Source: Flavobacterium sp. Root901 (GTDB taxonomy: Bacteria; Bacteroidota; Bacteroidia; Flavobacteriales; Flavobacteriaceae). Taken from it: a stretch of DNA of 64,000 nucleotides. The position numbers and the translations under genes were made by a program. The stretch spans positions 248,001-312,000 of the forward strand of contig NZ_LMJB01000009.1 of NCBI RefSeq assembly GCF_001429765.1, given 5' to 3'. Below the pieces are notes generated by a model. That model saw nothing but the letters and a program-made list of their open reading frames with translations. It searched no databases and was not told the origin of the DNA. How positions within the stretch are numbered: the stretch's first letter is position 1; every line of letters starts with the position of its first letter. Shown here piece after piece: positions 51,110-60,730 of this stretch.

Positions 51110-52542
51110 TAAAACTGAAAATATATAAATTCTTTATAATCTGAAAAAGTTCCAAATGCCATAATCGCTAAAATTGCCAAGGCTACTTTTAATGTACTCC
51201 ATTTTCCAGAAAGTGGTTCTACTTTACTGCGGTTATTCCACTCGATTAACACAAATAACGCAATCATTAGTAAAAGTTCATAGCTGTAACGTTCATTATC
51301 TAAATACTGAAAACTAAAATCTCTGCTGGTAATAATTCTTTTTAAATACAAAACTGCGTCTGTAATTGTTTTGGCTCTAAAAAATACCCACGCAATGCAC
51401 GTTAACGCAAATGTGTAAAGTATACTGAAGAATACTTTTACAGAATCAAAATCAAATTTCAACTGAATGGTGTCCATGTTATTTCGATTACTGTTAGAAA
51501 GAAGTAATGGCAGGAAATAAACTGCATTTATGAATCCCCAGGCTAAGTATGTCCAATTTGCACCGTGCCAAAAGCCACTAACAACAAAAATGATGAATGT
51601 ATTTCTAATTTTCATCCATAATCCGCCCTTACTTCCTCCTAACGGAATATATAGATAATCACGAAACCAGGAAGAAAGCGAAATATGCCAGCGTCGCCAA
51701 AACTCGGCTATATCTCTTGAAAAATATGGATAATTGAAGTTTCGTAATAAATCTAAACCAAATAATTTTGATACACCCAGTGCAATATCTGAATATCCGG
51801 AAAAATCACCATAAATCTGAAAAGCAAAGTATATAGCTCCCAAAATTAATGAGAAGGAATTCATGGAAGTGTAATTATCAAAAACAGCGTTGGCGTAAGG
51901 GGCACAAGTATCGGCAATAATTACCTTTTTTACTAAACCCCAAATAATTTGATAAACTCCTTGTTTTGCATTTTCTAAATCAAATTCACGTTTAACTTTT
52001 ATCTCTGGAAGTAAATGTGTCGCTCTTTCGATTGGTCCTGCTACTAAGAGCGGAAAATAACTCACAAACAGAGAATAATCTACAAAGTTATATTCGGCTT
52101 TTATTCTTTTAAAATAAATATCTATTACATAAGAAAGACCGTGGAAGGTGTAAAATGAAATTCCAACCGGTAAAATTACATTTAGTAAAAGTGGACTTGC
52201 TTTTATACCGGCTGAATTTAATAATTCTGAAAATGAAGAGGCAAAGAAATTATAATATTTAAAGACTCCTAAAAATCCCAGATTGACCAAAATACTCAAC
52301 CAAAACCAAAATTTTCGGCTTTTCTCAGATTTACCTTTTTCAATTTGAATTCCCGTGTAATAATCCAGAAAAGTTGAGAAAACCAATAAAAACAGAAATC
52401 TCCAATCCCAACAAGAATAAAAATAATAACTGGCAATAATCAGTAAAGCATTTTGGGTGCTTTTGTTTTTATTAAAAACAAACCAATACAGCAAAAAAAC
52501 GATTGGTAAAAAGATAGCAAATGCTATGGAGTTAAAAAACAT
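51109..52542 (-). CDS. MBOAT-family O-acyltransferase
   Basis: A 477-residue inner-membrane protein with about eleven transmembrane helices. Diagnostic segments are VILPVGISFYTFHGLSYVID, FWRRWHISLSSWFRDYLYIP and the catalytic His in VSGFWHGANWTYLAWGFINA. It resembles AlgI, DltB and PatA, which pass an acyl group across the inner membrane to an SGNH partner. The next gene encodes such a partner. The acyl group is probably acetyl. Confidence 0.95.
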   Translation of the reverse strand: MFFNSIAFAIFLPIVFLLYWFVFNKNKSTQNALLIIASYYFYSCWDWRFLFLLVFSTFLDYYTGIQIEKGKSEKSRKFWFWLSILVNLGFLGVFKYYNFFASSFSELLNSAGIKASPLLLNVILPVGISFYTFHGLSYVIDIYFKRIKAEYNFVDYSLFVSYFPLLVAGPIERATHLLPEIKVKREFDLENAKQGVYQIIWGLVKKVIIADTCAPYANAVFDNYTSMNSFSLILGAIYFAFQIYGDFSGYSDIALGVSKLFGLDLLRNFNYPYFSRDIAEFWRRWHISLSSWFRDYLYIPLGGSKGGLWMKIRNTFIIFVVSGFWHGANWTYLAWGFINAVYFLPLLLSNSNRNNMDTIQLKFDFDSVKVFFSILYTFALTCIAWVFFRAKTITDAVLYLKRIITSRDFSFQYLDNERYSYELLLMIALFVLIEWNNRSKVEPLSGKWSTLKVALAILAIMAFGTFSDYKEFIYFQF

Positions 52543-52571
52543 ATGAGTTTACAATGGTATTAAAAAGGATA

Positions 52572-53705
52572 TTATATATCTCTAAATTGTTTTTGGTGAT
52601 TCAGCTGCCAAATATCGTTTTTCTTTAATGATTGTAAAAACAATTCGTTACTATTTCCTTCTCCAAAATCATTATCTGAAACCTGAACTTTATGAGAATC
52701 TATTTTGGAAAGAGCTTCAAGAATATCTTTTTCAGAATAATCGACATTTAGAATATCGGCATGAATGGCTCTATTTTGCTGGCGCGTTCCAATATTTATA
52801 ATTGGTATCCCATAATAAGGCGCCTCTCGAATTCCGGCACTGCTGTTGCCAATTATAAATTGACTCTTTTTTAATAAAGTCAGAAAATATTCAAATCGCA
52901 ATGATGGAAAAATTCTGAATCTTGTAATTCCTTCTAATCTTTTAAATTCGTCTATTATGAATTGGCTTCCCAAATCATTGTTTGGAAAAATAACAATATA
53001 GTTTCGATTATCTTTTAGTAAACAGTCAACAAAAGTAACAACGTATTCTTTCATTGAATTAAATTCTGTCGTAACCGGATGGAACATTACTAATGCATAA
53101 TCTTCAAACGGAATTTCATAATATTTTTTTGCTGTTTCCAGAGAAGGCAGATTATTAGAAAACATAATGTCAATATCTGGGGAACCAATGGTAAAGATAG
53201 ACTCTTTTACTTCTCCCATTTGCAATAATCTTTTTTCGGCCTGCTTATTAGACACAAAATGCACGTGACTTAGTTTACTAACACTATGACGAATTAATTC
53301 GTCTACAGTTCCAGAAACTTCACCACCTTCGATATGAGCAACCAAAATATTATTTAAAGATCCTACAATAGCGCCTGCAAGTGTTTCTACTCTGTCTCCG
53401 TGCACGACGATCATATCAGGTTTTATGTTTTTGCAATAATTGGACAACCCTTCAATAGTCTTTGCCAACGTTAAATCCATAGTAGTTTCGTGGGTATGAT
53501 TTTCGAAAGTAAAAACGTTTTTAAAATTACAGCGTTCTATTTCGATTAATGTATAACCATAAATCTCCTGCAGATGCATTCCGGTAACAAAAACAAAAGC
53601 TTCAAAATCCTCTTGTTCTTCTAGAGTCTCAATGAGTGATTTAATTTTCCCGAAGTCTGCACGGGTACCGGTAAGAAATAATATTTTTTTTGAAGAATTA
53701 TTCAA
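52572..53705 (-). CDS. neuC: UDP-GlcNAc 2-epimerase, hydrolysing (NeuC/LegG family)
   Basis: A GT-B-fold epimerase of 377 residues, giving ManNAc (or a diacetamido analogue) from a UDP-sugar. Family segments are [70 protein letters not shown] and [20 protein letters not shown]. It overlaps neuB by 8 bases. NeuC and LegG share these motifs, so the product may be sialic or legionaminic acid. Other legionaminic-acid genes are not seen in the window. Confidence 0.93.
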   Translation of the reverse strand: MNNSSKKILFLTGTRADFGKIKSLIETLEEQEDFEAFVFVTGMHLQEIYGYTLIEIERCNFKNVFTFENHTHETTMDLTLAKTIEGLSNYCKNIKPDMIVVHGDRVETLAGAIVGSLNNILVAHIEGGEVSGTVDELIRHSVSKLSHVHFVSNKQAEKRLLQMGEVKESIFTIGSPDIDIMFSNNLPSLETAKKYYEIPFEDYALVMFHPVTTEFNSMKEYVVTFVDCLLKDNRNYIVIFPNNDLGSQFIIDEFKRLEGITRFRIFPSLRFEYFLTLLKKSQFIIGNSSAGIREAPYYGIPIINIGTRQQNRAIHADILNVDYSEKDILEALSKIDSHKVQVSDNDFGEGNSNELFLQSLKKNDIWQLNHQKQFRDI

Positions 53706-54738
53706 AATCAGAAAAATCTAATTGTTCGTCATTTTCAATATCTCTCGATGCGGTTTTTCCAATTAAATCATTAAAATGTTCCGCTAAAATTTTACCTGTT
53801 CCGGGACGTTTAACCCAGATATTTTCTTTAGATAAAACTTCTCCTTTTTTAATTGGCTTTATAGCGCAAACCGTAGCAAAAGCAAAATCGATTGTAACTT
53901 GTTCCTCTAGAGCAGGTTTTTTAGTTCCACCTCGCATTAAGGCAATTTCAGCACTTGAAACAATTAATTCTGCACATGCTTTTTCATCCATACTGCAAAC
54001 AATATCCGGACCTGTTCGCTGCATATGATCTGTAAAATGTCTTTCCAGAATACTTGCACCAAGCGCTACTGCACCTAAGCAGGCATTATTGTTTAAAGTA
54101 TGGTCACTTAGTCCAAACACTTTATCCGGAAAAGCCTCATGAAGTTCGACCATTGCTCCAAAACGAACTAAATGAATTGGTGTTGGATATAAATTTGTAG
54201 TATGAAGTAAAGCAACCGGAATATTGTGTTTGTCAAAAATTGCAACCGCTTTTTGAATACTTTCTATTGTATTCATACCTGTGCTTAAAATCACTGGTTT
54301 TCCAAATGACGCAATATGTTCTAACAAAGGATAATTATTGCATTCTCCTGAACCAATTTTATAAGCCGGAATATCAAATTTCTTTAATCGCTCTGAAGCT
54401 GCTCTTGAAAAAGGTGTCGAAATAAAAATCATGCCTTTGCTTTCTACATAATTTTTCAATTCCAACTCTTGCTCTTCATTTAGTGAGCATCTTTCCATAA
54501 TTTCATAAATAGAAACATCTGCATTTCCCGGAATTACTTTTTTGGCTGCACCAGACATTTCATCTTCTACAATGTGAGTTTGGTGTTTTACTACTTCAAC
54601 TCCTGCTCTGTGTGCTGAATCAACCATTTCTTTTGCGACTTCTAAAGAGCCTTCGTGATTGATTCCTATTTCGGCAATAACTAATGGTGGAAAATCTGGT
54701 CCAATTTTACGGCCTGCAATTTCTATATATGGATTCAT
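53698..54738 (-). CDS. neuB: N-acetylneuraminate synthase family protein
   Basis: Condenses phosphoenolpyruvate with the ManNAc-type sugar to form a nine-carbon acid. It has 346 residues: TIM barrel (about 1-275) with [81 protein letters not shown] and [20 protein letters not shown]; and a C-terminal SAF/antifreeze-like domain (about 280-346; [20 protein letters not shown]). Whether the product is Neu5Ac, legionaminic or another acid cannot be read. Confidence 0.95.
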   Translation of the reverse strand: MNPYIEIAGRKIGPDFPPLVIAEIGINHEGSLEVAKEMVDSAHRAGVEVVKHQTHIVEDEMSGAAKKVIPGNADVSIYEIMERCSLNEEQELELKNYVESKGMIFISTPFSRAASERLKKFDIPAYKIGSGECNNYPLLEHIASFGKPVILSTGMNTIESIQKAVAIFDKHNIPVALLHTTNLYPTPIHLVRFGAMVELHEAFPDKVFGLSDHTLNNNACLGAVALGASILERHFTDHMQRTGPDIVCSMDEKACAELIVSSAEIALMRGGTKKPALEEQVTIDFAFATVCAIKPIKKGEVLSKENIWVKRPGTGKILAEHFNDLIGKTASRDIENDEQLDFSDFE

Positions 54739-54758
54739 TGTTTATTGGTTTTGGTATT

Positions 54759-55418
54759 TTATTGTTTTTTATAAAGATATCTCGCATACTCTAAATCTTC
54801 AGGAGTATCGATATCAACTTGTGCAAAAATATGATTTACCTCGAATGGAAAAGCATTTTCTGAAATAATAATATCGTTTAGTATTAAAGAACTCTTTGTA
54901 ATATAAAGTAATCCGTTTTCAAAAAAAAGCGGTTCTAAATCCTGACTTCTCTGCCCAAAAGTATAATTAAAAGGCTGAAATTTATTATCCATTATTTTTC
55001 CAAATTTTTGATGATTTCTGGAAACCGTAAATAGGCTGTCTTTATTTTCTTTTTCGAATTTATTAAAAGCTTCTTGTAATAAGTTTTCAGGACGTAAAGG
55101 ATTTGTTGCCTGTAATAAAACAACATTTTCCACATCTGTATCAATTGATTCCAAAACATGTTTTAATGCCGAAACTGTTGGCTCTAAATCTCCTGAAAGG
55201 GATTTTGGTCTGTCAATAACTTTTGCTCCAAATTGCAGTGCTGTTTTTTTTATTTCAGCATCATCTGTTGAAACGTAGATATCATCTATAATTCCACTAT
55301 TTTCTTTTGCATATAATATAGAATGGGCAATTAAAGGTAATTCTCCTAAAAGCTGAATATTTTTTTCTGATATTCGTTTTGATCCTCCTCTTGCAGGAAT
55401 TATAGCTATTGTTTTCAT
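54759..55418 (-). CDS. neuA: CMP-nonulosonic acid synthetase (acylneuraminate cytidylyltransferase)
   Basis: Activates the nonulosonic acid with CTP. It has 219 residues from the ATG at 55418, where the nucleotide motif MKTIAIIPARGGSKRISEKN begins; an upstream in-frame start would add eleven residues and overlap the acyltransferase gene. Other segments: VYVSTDDAEIKKTALQFGAK, VVLLQATNPLRPENLLQEAF and QVDIDTPEDLEYARYLY. It is 20 bases upstream of neuB in transcription order, so neuA-neuB-neuC form a tight cassette. Confidence 0.95.
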   Translation of the reverse strand: MKTIAIIPARGGSKRISEKNIQLLGELPLIAHSILYAKENSGIIDDIYVSTDDAEIKKTALQFGAKVIDRPKSLSGDLEPTVSALKHVLESIDTDVENVVLLQATNPLRPENLLQEAFNKFEKENKDSLFTVSRNHQKFGKIMDNKFQPFNYTFGQRSQDLEPLFFENGLLYITKSSLILNDIIISENAFPFEVNHIFAQVDIDTPEDLEYARYLYKKQ

Positions 55419-55434
55419 CTCCTTAATTGTTTTA

Positions 55435-56496
55435 TTAAGCTGGATTTTCAATTATCTCAGCTATTTTCTTTTTTATTCTTATTTTATCTCTAATTGGTTT
55501 TTCAATGTAGACATAAGATAATGAAGAAATAATAATCAGGATAATAAGTCTTAGAAAAAAGACAAGTGTAGGCTCACTTAAATGCAGATATTTATTTACA
55601 CTATATGCACTTACTAAGGAATAAACTGGAAATTGTAGAATATAAATTCCAAAGCTAATTTCTCCCAAAAATATAAATATTCTTTTTTTAAATAATGTAG
55701 TTATTATTCCATTATTTAAGGAAATAAGGATTATTAATGGAATGAAAAGCACTGCCAGCATTCCATTATGAAATTTTAAATTTAGCGGAAATTTTAAAGC
55801 CAAAAAGATTAATCCGAGAATTAATAGAATTAAAAAATCATAGCTGCCATTCTTATGCTGCCATTTTTTGATTAAAAAATATCCAGATAAATTTCCAATC
55901 AAAAATTCATTGAGATGCAATATAGGATTGTACATCAATAAATCTCTTACTAACTCATTTCCGGCAAATAATAAAAAAAGAGTTTCAAATAAAATTTGAC
56001 TAAAAATCCAAAATACAACAATATATACTGCAGCTTTTTTATAACTATTATTTTTAAGAATATTAAAAACAATAGGGAAAGCTGCATAAAACAACATTTC
56101 TACAGATAAAGACCATCCTGGTGGATTAAAAGATAAAGCTTGTCCCGGAATCCAGCTTTGAATCATAAATATGTTTAAAAACATACCTAATAAATCAAGG
56201 CTTTTAGTTCGTATTTGTAAAAATAACACAAGAAGTATGGCAAAAAAATAGATGGGATAAATTCGTGCAAACCTATTTCTAAAATATTCTTTTGGTGAAA
56301 AATTTGATTTTTTCCCATAAGCAATTATCATAACAAATCCTGATAGTAAAAAGAAATAACTAACACAAACATCTGCGTTAAAAAATATTGGTTTTACAAA
56401 ATCATTATTAAAGAGAAAGCTTTTTTTTCCAAAATGAAAAATTACAATTGATACTGCGGCTAAAAACCGTGTAAATGTTAATTGATCTATTCTCAT
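55435..56496 (-). CDS. Acyltransferase family 3 membrane protein
   Basis: A 353-residue OafA/YrhL-type inner-membrane acyltransferase with about ten transmembrane helices. The catalytic His is in RFLAAVSIVIFHFGKKSF (near residue 21); RNRFARIYPIYFFAILLVLF, NPPGWSLSVEMLFYAAFPIV and GEISFGIYILQFPVY are family signatures. It likely adds an acetyl group to a sugar of the repeat unit. It directly precedes neuA. Confidence 0.94.
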   Translation of the reverse strand: MRIDQLTFTRFLAAVSIVIFHFGKKSFLFNNDFVKPIFFNADVCVSYFFLLSGFVMIIAYGKKSNFSPKEYFRNRFARIYPIYFFAILLVLFLQIRTKSLDLLGMFLNIFMIQSWIPGQALSFNPPGWSLSVEMLFYAAFPIVFNILKNNSYKKAAVYIVVFWIFSQILFETLFLLFAGNELVRDLLMYNPILHLNEFLIGNLSGYFLIKKWQHKNGSYDFLILLILGLIFLALKFPLNLKFHNGMLAVLFIPLIILISLNNGIITTLFKKRIFIFLGEISFGIYILQFPVYSLVSAYSVNKYLHLSEPTLVFFLRLIILIIISSLSYVYIEKPIRDKIRIKKKIAEIIENPA

Positions 56497-56501
56497 ACTT
56501 G

Positions 56502-57599
56502 TTATTTACTTTCTATTCTGAATTTTGCTTCTTGAATGATAGAAGTCATATTTGCATCCCAATTTTCCATAGAATACATTTTATTAGATAACGGTGTAAC
56601 CTCTATAGTTTGATCTATAAAATCATTTATTGCACCAACCCACTCAGAAACAAAATGAGGGTTTTCTATTAATTTACCGTATTTACCATATTGTAAAACT
56701 TCAGGAACACCTCCCATTGCCGATGCAATGCAATAATTACCACAATGTAATGCTTCAATTAAACTTAAACCGAAACCTTCCTGACAAAGAGTGGAAAAAA
56801 GATAGCAATCAGATGCTTGATAATATTCCGGAAGATTATCGTTTGAAATTCTGCCTAAAAATTTAACTCCCAAAATATTTTCTTCTCTTTCTGATCCTAT
56901 AACAAGAAGAATAATATTTTTTTTCGATTCATATACTTTTCTCCATGCTTCTAAAACAATATGCAATCCTTTTTTGGGTCTATCTTGTGAACACCAGATA
57001 AAGACTTTTTTATCTTCAAATCCAAGTTTTTTCTTTAAATTATGTTTATTAGAAACCGATATGGTTTTAAATTTTTGAGTATCAATTCCATTATAAAGAA
57101 TTGAAAAATGACAAGGCAGAACATTAACTTTTTCTCGAAATTGATTATAGCTATCATGGGTCAAAACAATTAGCTCATCAATCAATTCATAAAAATTTGA
57201 ACCGGAATTTAACTGCATATACGGTGAGAATCCATGATAAAAAAACTGAATGTAGCAATTCTTCAAAATCCCTACTGAATTAAGATAATCATAAAGAGGT
57301 TTAATCATTCCATAATTATCAACAACTTGAATTATATATTTTTGATTTGGAACAATTATTTTATTTAGAGCCTTAAAATATTGAAGGTTTTTTTTCTTAA
57401 AAACCTTATGTTGAACTTTCTGTAAGAAACTCGTATTAGCAAAACTATAGTTAATCCCTGAAAACTTAATTTGAGTTTTTGGGCAAATAACATAATCTAT
57501 TCTATGATCACCTTGAAGATAATTTTTATAGAGTGTTGTCCAGCTTCCAATTTTAGAATAAGGTAATGGCACTTGGGAAATTAAAATTGTTTTTGTCAT
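56502..57599 (-). CDS. Glycosyltransferase family 4 protein
   Basis: A 365-residue GT-B enzyme: KTILISQVPLPYSKIGSWTT, then KKLGFEDKKVFIWCSQDRPK opening the donor domain, VKFLGRISNDNLPEYYQASD, and the EX7E region FSTLCQEGFGLSLIEALHCG. It acts on the lipid-linked intermediate in the cytoplasm. Five bases separate its stop from the next gene. Confidence 0.93.
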   Translation of the reverse strand: MTKTILISQVPLPYSKIGSWTTLYKNYLQGDHRIDYVICPKTQIKFSGINYSFANTSFLQKVQHKVFKKKNLQYFKALNKIIVPNQKYIIQVVDNYGMIKPLYDYLNSVGILKNCYIQFFYHGFSPYMQLNSGSNFYELIDELIVLTHDSYNQFREKVNVLPCHFSILYNGIDTQKFKTISVSNKHNLKKKLGFEDKKVFIWCSQDRPKKGLHIVLEAWRKVYESKKNIILLVIGSEREENILGVKFLGRISNDNLPEYYQASDCYLFSTLCQEGFGLSLIEALHCGNYCIASAMGGVPEVLQYGKYGKLIENPHFVSEWVGAINDFIDQTIEVTPLSNKMYSMENWDANMTSIIQEAKFRIESK

Positions 57600-57611
57600 A
57601 CTTTAACTTAA

Positions 57612-58628
57612 TTAATAAATTCCTGCTTCTGCTTTACTAAGTCCTTTGTATTTTAAAAACCATCTTTTTACAGGTTTTCTCGACATTACTTTCCTAAATA
57701 AAACATTTTTAATCCATAAAAGGATTTCATTTCTTTTGTTAGATTTAAAGTTTAATGAAAATTCCGGAGTTGTATTTGAAATTAACAAAGACTGTAAAAC
57801 TTCTTCCATCCATGATTCTTTAACATTCCCCATATGATATGTATAATTATCTTCTGTAGCTAAACGCCAAAATCCCTGATCTACAACAGGCTTGTCAAGA
57901 ATATCATCACTGTTTCCTCCCATTACATATTGGGTGTGTTTTTCCTTAATTTCTCGCAAAATATCTCCTCTATATGTTACAACAAAATGTCCTGCACCAA
58001 CAACTGCCTTTGTAGAATTACTGGAAATTGTTAGATATTTTTTTAGATGTACATCTCTATAAAAATTTGAATTATTAATACTAACAGCAAATGCTTCTAA
58101 AGCTTCGGGGTTTTTGACTTTTGAAAATTGCATTTTTTTTGAAAAAAAATTCTCAAAGAGTATATTAAAGGTTTTATCATTAAATGATTTTGACGAAGGG
58201 GTTGGACATACAGCTCCTGCTTTTGGAAATGCTTTGAAAACTTTATATGTTTCCTCTTGCCAATTATTCAAAAACAGAACGTCTGCATCAGCAGCTGTTA
58301 CTAAATCAAACTTATGCCCTACGATTCCTTTTAAAATTGCATTGATATATCCAATATTTGTTAAATGAATAATCTCTTGAATTTTATGTTCATCAAACAT
58401 ATTTTGCAAATAATCAATAACGATTTTACAACTACCATTATTTACTATAGATATGTATGTTTTATTATGACTTGTTTTTATAAGAGACTCAAGGCTGTAT
58501 TTTAAGATTTGAAAACTATCCGTAAAATACCCTTCAAGATTTGGAATATAAACTGGTATAATAACCTGATGGAAAAAATCCTCGGTTTTTTTTATTTTAT
58601 CTTTTTCAGGATTAAAACCTATTCGCAT
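57612..58628 (-). CDS. Glycosyltransferase, GT2-like
   Basis: A 338-residue soluble protein. After a short leader comes a GT-A type fold: HQVIIPVYIPNLEGYF, LEYSLESLIKTSHNKTY-like segment (LKYSLESLIKTSHNKTYISI), NNGSCKIVIDYLQNMF, HLTNIGYINAILKGIVGHKF and the DxD-type metal site AADADVLFLNNW. It differs from canonical GT2 in the absence of the VDDGS block, so the family is uncertain. Its C-terminal 40 residues are basic. It starts one base after the upstream GT gene. Confidence 0.8.
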   Translation of the reverse strand: MRIGFNPEKDKIKKTEDFFHQVIIPVYIPNLEGYFTDSFQILKYSLESLIKTSHNKTYISIVNNGSCKIVIDYLQNMFDEHKIQEIIHLTNIGYINAILKGIVGHKFDLVTAADADVLFLNNWQEETYKVFKAFPKAGAVCPTPSSKSFNDKTFNILFENFFSKKMQFSKVKNPEALEAFAVSINNSNFYRDVHLKKYLTISSNSTKAVVGAGHFVVTYRGDILREIKEKHTQYVMGGNSDDILDKPVVDQGFWRLATEDNYTYHMGNVKESWMEEVLQSLLISNTTPEFSLNFKSNKRNEILLWIKNVLFRKVMSRKPVKRWFLKYKGLSKAEAGIY

Positions 58629-59771
58629 TTAATAATTTATTTCTAGGTTTTTATATAATGCTATAACCTTTTGTTGATTAGTATTATAATCTAATTTTTC
58701 AAGGGCAATTTTGTTATTTATATTTTTTGCCTCTATCAACATTTCTTTATCTTCAATAGATTGAATGATTAATTTAGCAATCGAATCAATATTTTCAGGA
58801 TCTTCGATTAAAAATCCATTTATTCCATGATCTATAATCTCGGCCGAGACATTTCCCGGATTGGATTGAATGGGAAATGCTCCCATAACAATTGACTCCA
58901 ACAATGTATTTGCCATTCCATCTGAAGTATTATTTCCAATATATATTATCGATTTACCCATTAATTCCATTATTTGCTGGTGCGATAAATCATGTCGGCC
59001 ATATACTTTATATTCTAAATTATTTTCAGCTGTATACTTTTCAACAATATTGTGTGCTCCAAAAACAATTATCTCATATTGGTCAAGTTTTGTCTTTAAT
59101 TTGTCAAGTGCTTTAATTATATTTATTGCCCTACCAAATAAGTTTTGATATCCTTTAACTAAAATTACTTTTCTCTTCTCAATCGGCAGTTTATAAATTT
59201 CAAATTCTTCTATTTTATAACCTGTTCCGCCAGGAATTACTCCTACATGTGTACCACTAAAACCTAATTCTTTGGCTATTTCATAATCTCTAAAACAATC
59301 AGTATGTAAATAATTTACGCGTTTTAGAACATTTTTGATTTTGTTTTTATGATATATAAAATTCTGAAAATAAAACAAATCACTACCCCAGCAAGAGTAA
59401 ATCCATTTAATGTTCGGGAATTTATTCATCGTTTTAATTATTGGATAAGAGCAGGATTGCATTTCAAAACTATGAATAATGTCTGGATTAATTTCCTGAA
59501 TTATTTTTTCGAGAACTTTGTTTTCAGTAATTTCAAAAAAAGGACGAATTGAATTATATAATTCAGGCATTTTTTTAGAGAGCCAATATTCGCCTTTTAA
59601 GTAAGGTAATTTTCTTTTTTTCCAGTTTGTAAATTGATGATCTGATTTAAATGTATCCAACTCTCCTCTATTTAAAACATCAAACCAATAGAGTTCATGA
59701 TCGGTTTTGCTTAAATTTTCAATCCATCTAAAAAAATGAATGGAAGGCATTGAGATGAAGAGAATTTTCAT
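58629..59771 (-). CDS. Glycosyltransferase family 4 protein
   Basis: A 380-residue GT-B enzyme: MKILFISMPSIHFFRWIENL, INPDIIHSFEMQSCSYPIIK, KRKVILVKGYQNLFGRAINI opening the second domain, and NTSDGMANTLLESIVMGAFP as the donor-site region. The first Glu of EX7E appears replaced by Asp. It overlaps the upstream gene by 4 bases. Confidence 0.9.
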   Translation of the reverse strand: MKILFISMPSIHFFRWIENLSKTDHELYWFDVLNRGELDTFKSDHQFTNWKKRKLPYLKGEYWLSKKMPELYNSIRPFFEITENKVLEKIIQEINPDIIHSFEMQSCSYPIIKTMNKFPNIKWIYSCWGSDLFYFQNFIYHKNKIKNVLKRVNYLHTDCFRDYEIAKELGFSGTHVGVIPGGTGYKIEEFEIYKLPIEKRKVILVKGYQNLFGRAINIIKALDKLKTKLDQYEIIVFGAHNIVEKYTAENNLEYKVYGRHDLSHQQIMELMGKSIIYIGNNTSDGMANTLLESIVMGAFPIQSNPGNVSAEIIDHGINGFLIEDPENIDSIAKLIIQSIEDKEMLIEAKNINNKIALEKLDYNTNQQKVIALYKNLEINY

Positions 59772-60730
59772 ATATTTTTAAGTAATAAATAACCTTTATT
59801 AAATATGGAATAAAATATAAAAGCATTTATGGATTTTATTGCACCTAAATAATCCATTAATTCTAATTGTTTCTTTATTAATATCCTTAAATATTTGTAT
59901 CTATTTATATCTTTTTTCTGGAGAGCAGTTATTAAAAACCATTTACATCTCTTTTTGATATAATTATTTAATATTAAAGGATTTGCTTTTTTATTAATTT
60001 TCAATAATTTTAAGTGCTTTTCAAGAGAAACTATCTCTGAGTAAATTTCTTTATAGTTTAATTTACTTATTTCATGAGCTAACGATTCTGAATGAATTCT
60101 ATATTGGATTAAAGGTTTATGAATATATTCTATTTTTGGGTTTTGATATAACATTCTTAAATTAAAATCCCAATCGTCTAAATTAGTGATCTGTTCATCA
60201 AAAAGCTGCGTTTGCATATTTATAAATTTTCTACTCCAGGTTTGAAAAACATAATATGCAATTTTTCCAACTAGATAATCTTCAATCAAATTTTGAGAAA
60301 AATAATTATACTTTTTATCTAATTTAATTTCATCAATATTTATAAACTCAATATTTGAAACAACAAGATCGCAGTCTTTTTCTAAGAATATCTCCAGAGT
60401 ACTAGCAAGGCAGTCAGTTAGCATAATATCATCACTGTCAAACCATTTTATATAAGTTCCTTTCGATTTTTCAAAACCATAATTCCTGCAGGAGTTTGGT
60501 CCCTTTAAAAGATTATCAGGACGATTATAATATTGAAATCGAGAATCTTTCAACACATATGTATTTACAATTTCTTCAGTATGGTCTATACTTCCGTCAT
60601 CCACAATGATACATTCCCAATTAGTATGTGTTTGATCAATTATGCTATCCAAAGTTTTACCAATCAAATGTGCTCGCTGATAAGTTGGAATAATAATTGA
60701 AAAAAATGTGCTTTTATTTTCTATAAGCAT
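59768..60730 (-). CDS. Glycosyltransferase family 2 protein
   Basis: A 320-residue GT-A enzyme: TFFSIIIPTYQRAHLIGKTL, ECIIVDDGSIDHTEEIV, NSCRNYGFEKSKGTYIKWFD with the DxD as DSDD, and TNLDDWDFNLRMLYQNP. The C-terminal 90 residues are Lys/Leu/Ile-rich and unassigned. It overlaps the methyltransferase gene by 17 bases. Confidence 0.93.
   Translation of the reverse strand: MLIENKSTFFSIIIPTYQRAHLIGKTLDSIIDQTHTNWECIIVDDGSIDHTEEIVNTYVLKDSRFQYYNRPDNLLKGPNSCRNYGFEKSKGTYIKWFDSDDIMLTDCLASTLEIFLEKDCDLVVSNIEFINIDEIKLDKKYNYFSQNLIEDYLVGKIAYYVFQTWSRKFINMQTQLFDEQITNLDDWDFNLRMLYQNPKIEYIHKPLIQYRIHSESLAHEISKLNYKEIYSEIVSLEKHLKLLKINKKANPLILNNYIKKRCKWFLITALQKKDINRYKYLRILIKKQLELMDYLGAIKSINAFIFYSIFNKGYLLLKNI

Noticed and set aside
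53690-54028. Plus-strand open frame of 112 codons
   Set aside because: Antisense to neuB, which shows full family motifs.
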